Below are positions 33,343-33,377 of a stretch of DNA of 33,377 nt, in pieces. The position numbers and the translations under genes were made by a program. Each line of letters opens with the position of its first letter. The stretch's first letter is position 1. The stretch spans positions 1 through 33,377 of the forward strand of contig CABUTS010000026.1 of NCBI GenBank assembly GCA_902494515.1, given 5' to 3'. The notes below the pieces were generated by a model. The model was not told the origin of the DNA, did no database searches, and worked only from the letters and a program-made list of their open reading frames with translations. This DNA comes from an uncultured Muribaculaceae bacterium (GTDB lineage Bacteria > Bacteroidota > Bacteroidia > Bacteroidales > Muribaculaceae).

Positions 33343-33373
33343 CAAAGTTAGCCATTTTTCATTTAACCGCCAA
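33343..33373 (-). promoter_or_regulatory. Promoter of the C1 peptidase operon
   Basis: On the minus strand TTG (33371-33373), a 20-base spacer and TAACTTTG (33343-33350) match the Bacteroidetes consensus exactly. The start codon at 33322 follows 20 bases downstream. Confidence 0.85.
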
Positions 33374-33377
33374 CACA

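Noticed and set aside
33323..33355. Longer start of the C1 peptidase at ATG 33355
   Set aside because: It lies upstream of the -7 box at 33343-33350, so it would not be transcribed, and it would spoil the signal peptide.
1..33377. tRNA, rRNA, CRISPR array, insertion sequence or prophage genes
   Set aside because: I looked for tRNA cloverleaf ends, regularly spaced repeats, transposase motifs and terminal inverted repeats and saw none. A covariance-model scan would be decisive for tRNAs.

Overview
This window looks like a chromosomal segment of a gut-type Bacteroidales bacterium, most likely a member of the Muribaculaceae or a close relative. Four things point that way. Most intergenic starts carry the Bacteroidetes promoter (TTG/TTTG, about 20 nt, TAnnTTTG) rather than a sigma70 promoter with Shine-Dalgarno sites. 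The order rpmB-rpmG-DUF4295 is present. The block sppA-lpxK-purine nucleoside phosphorylase-thiL is present. The exported C1 peptidase and GH13 enzyme are of Bacteroidetes type. The family assignment is inference; the phylum is well supported.

Region 1 (1-12317) is the distal part of a surface polysaccharide (capsule or O-antigen) locus, all on the + strand. It runs UDP-glucose dehydrogenase, Wzx-type flippase, two GT2 transferases, a GT8 transferase, a GT4 transferase, a Wzy-like polymerase/ligase, two more GT4 transferases, a membrane acyltransferase with a G8 tract near its start, and a left-handed beta-helix acetyltransferase. Many junctions are 4-nt ATGA overlaps, so the genes form one tightly coupled transcription unit. 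Its product should be a Wzx/Wzy-assembled glycan that may contain glucuronic acid and acyl groups. A strong hairpin closes the locus.

Region 2 (12318-17137) holds a small winged-helix protein (-), RsgA (+), an NlpC/P60 lipoprotein (-, convergent with rsgA and overlapping it by 4 nt), and a NatAB-like ABC exporter pair (+). Region 3 (17138-18499) is the ribosomal cluster rpmB, rpmG and a 49-residue DUF4295 protein, followed by unusual degenerate repeats of the DUF4295 gene end and a terminator. Region 4 (18500-21160) has a very acidic, probably membrane-anchored protein of unknown function and an exported Sel1-repeat protein, separated by a long polypyrimidine tract.

Region 5 (21160-26653) is sppA, lpxK, purine nucleoside phosphorylase and thiL. 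It starts from a clear promoter preceded by three 21-bp tandem repeats, the last of which merges into the -33 box. Region 6 (26785-33373) is a minus-strand group: an exported C1 peptidase with a clear promoter at the right edge, a lipoprotein resembling six-hairpin glycosidases, an exported GH13 alpha-amylase, a small metallophosphoesterase and a SPOR-domain lipoprotein. Short gaps suggest one operon for digestion or remodelling at the cell envelope.

I saw no tRNA, rRNA, CRISPR array, insertion sequence or phage genes. The most unusual features are non-coding: the iterated sppA promoter, the G8 tract, the repeated Ala-Leu-Lys-stop motif after DUF4295, mutually exclusive hairpins before the purine phosphorylase gene, and recurrent sense-strand pyrimidine tracts between genes.
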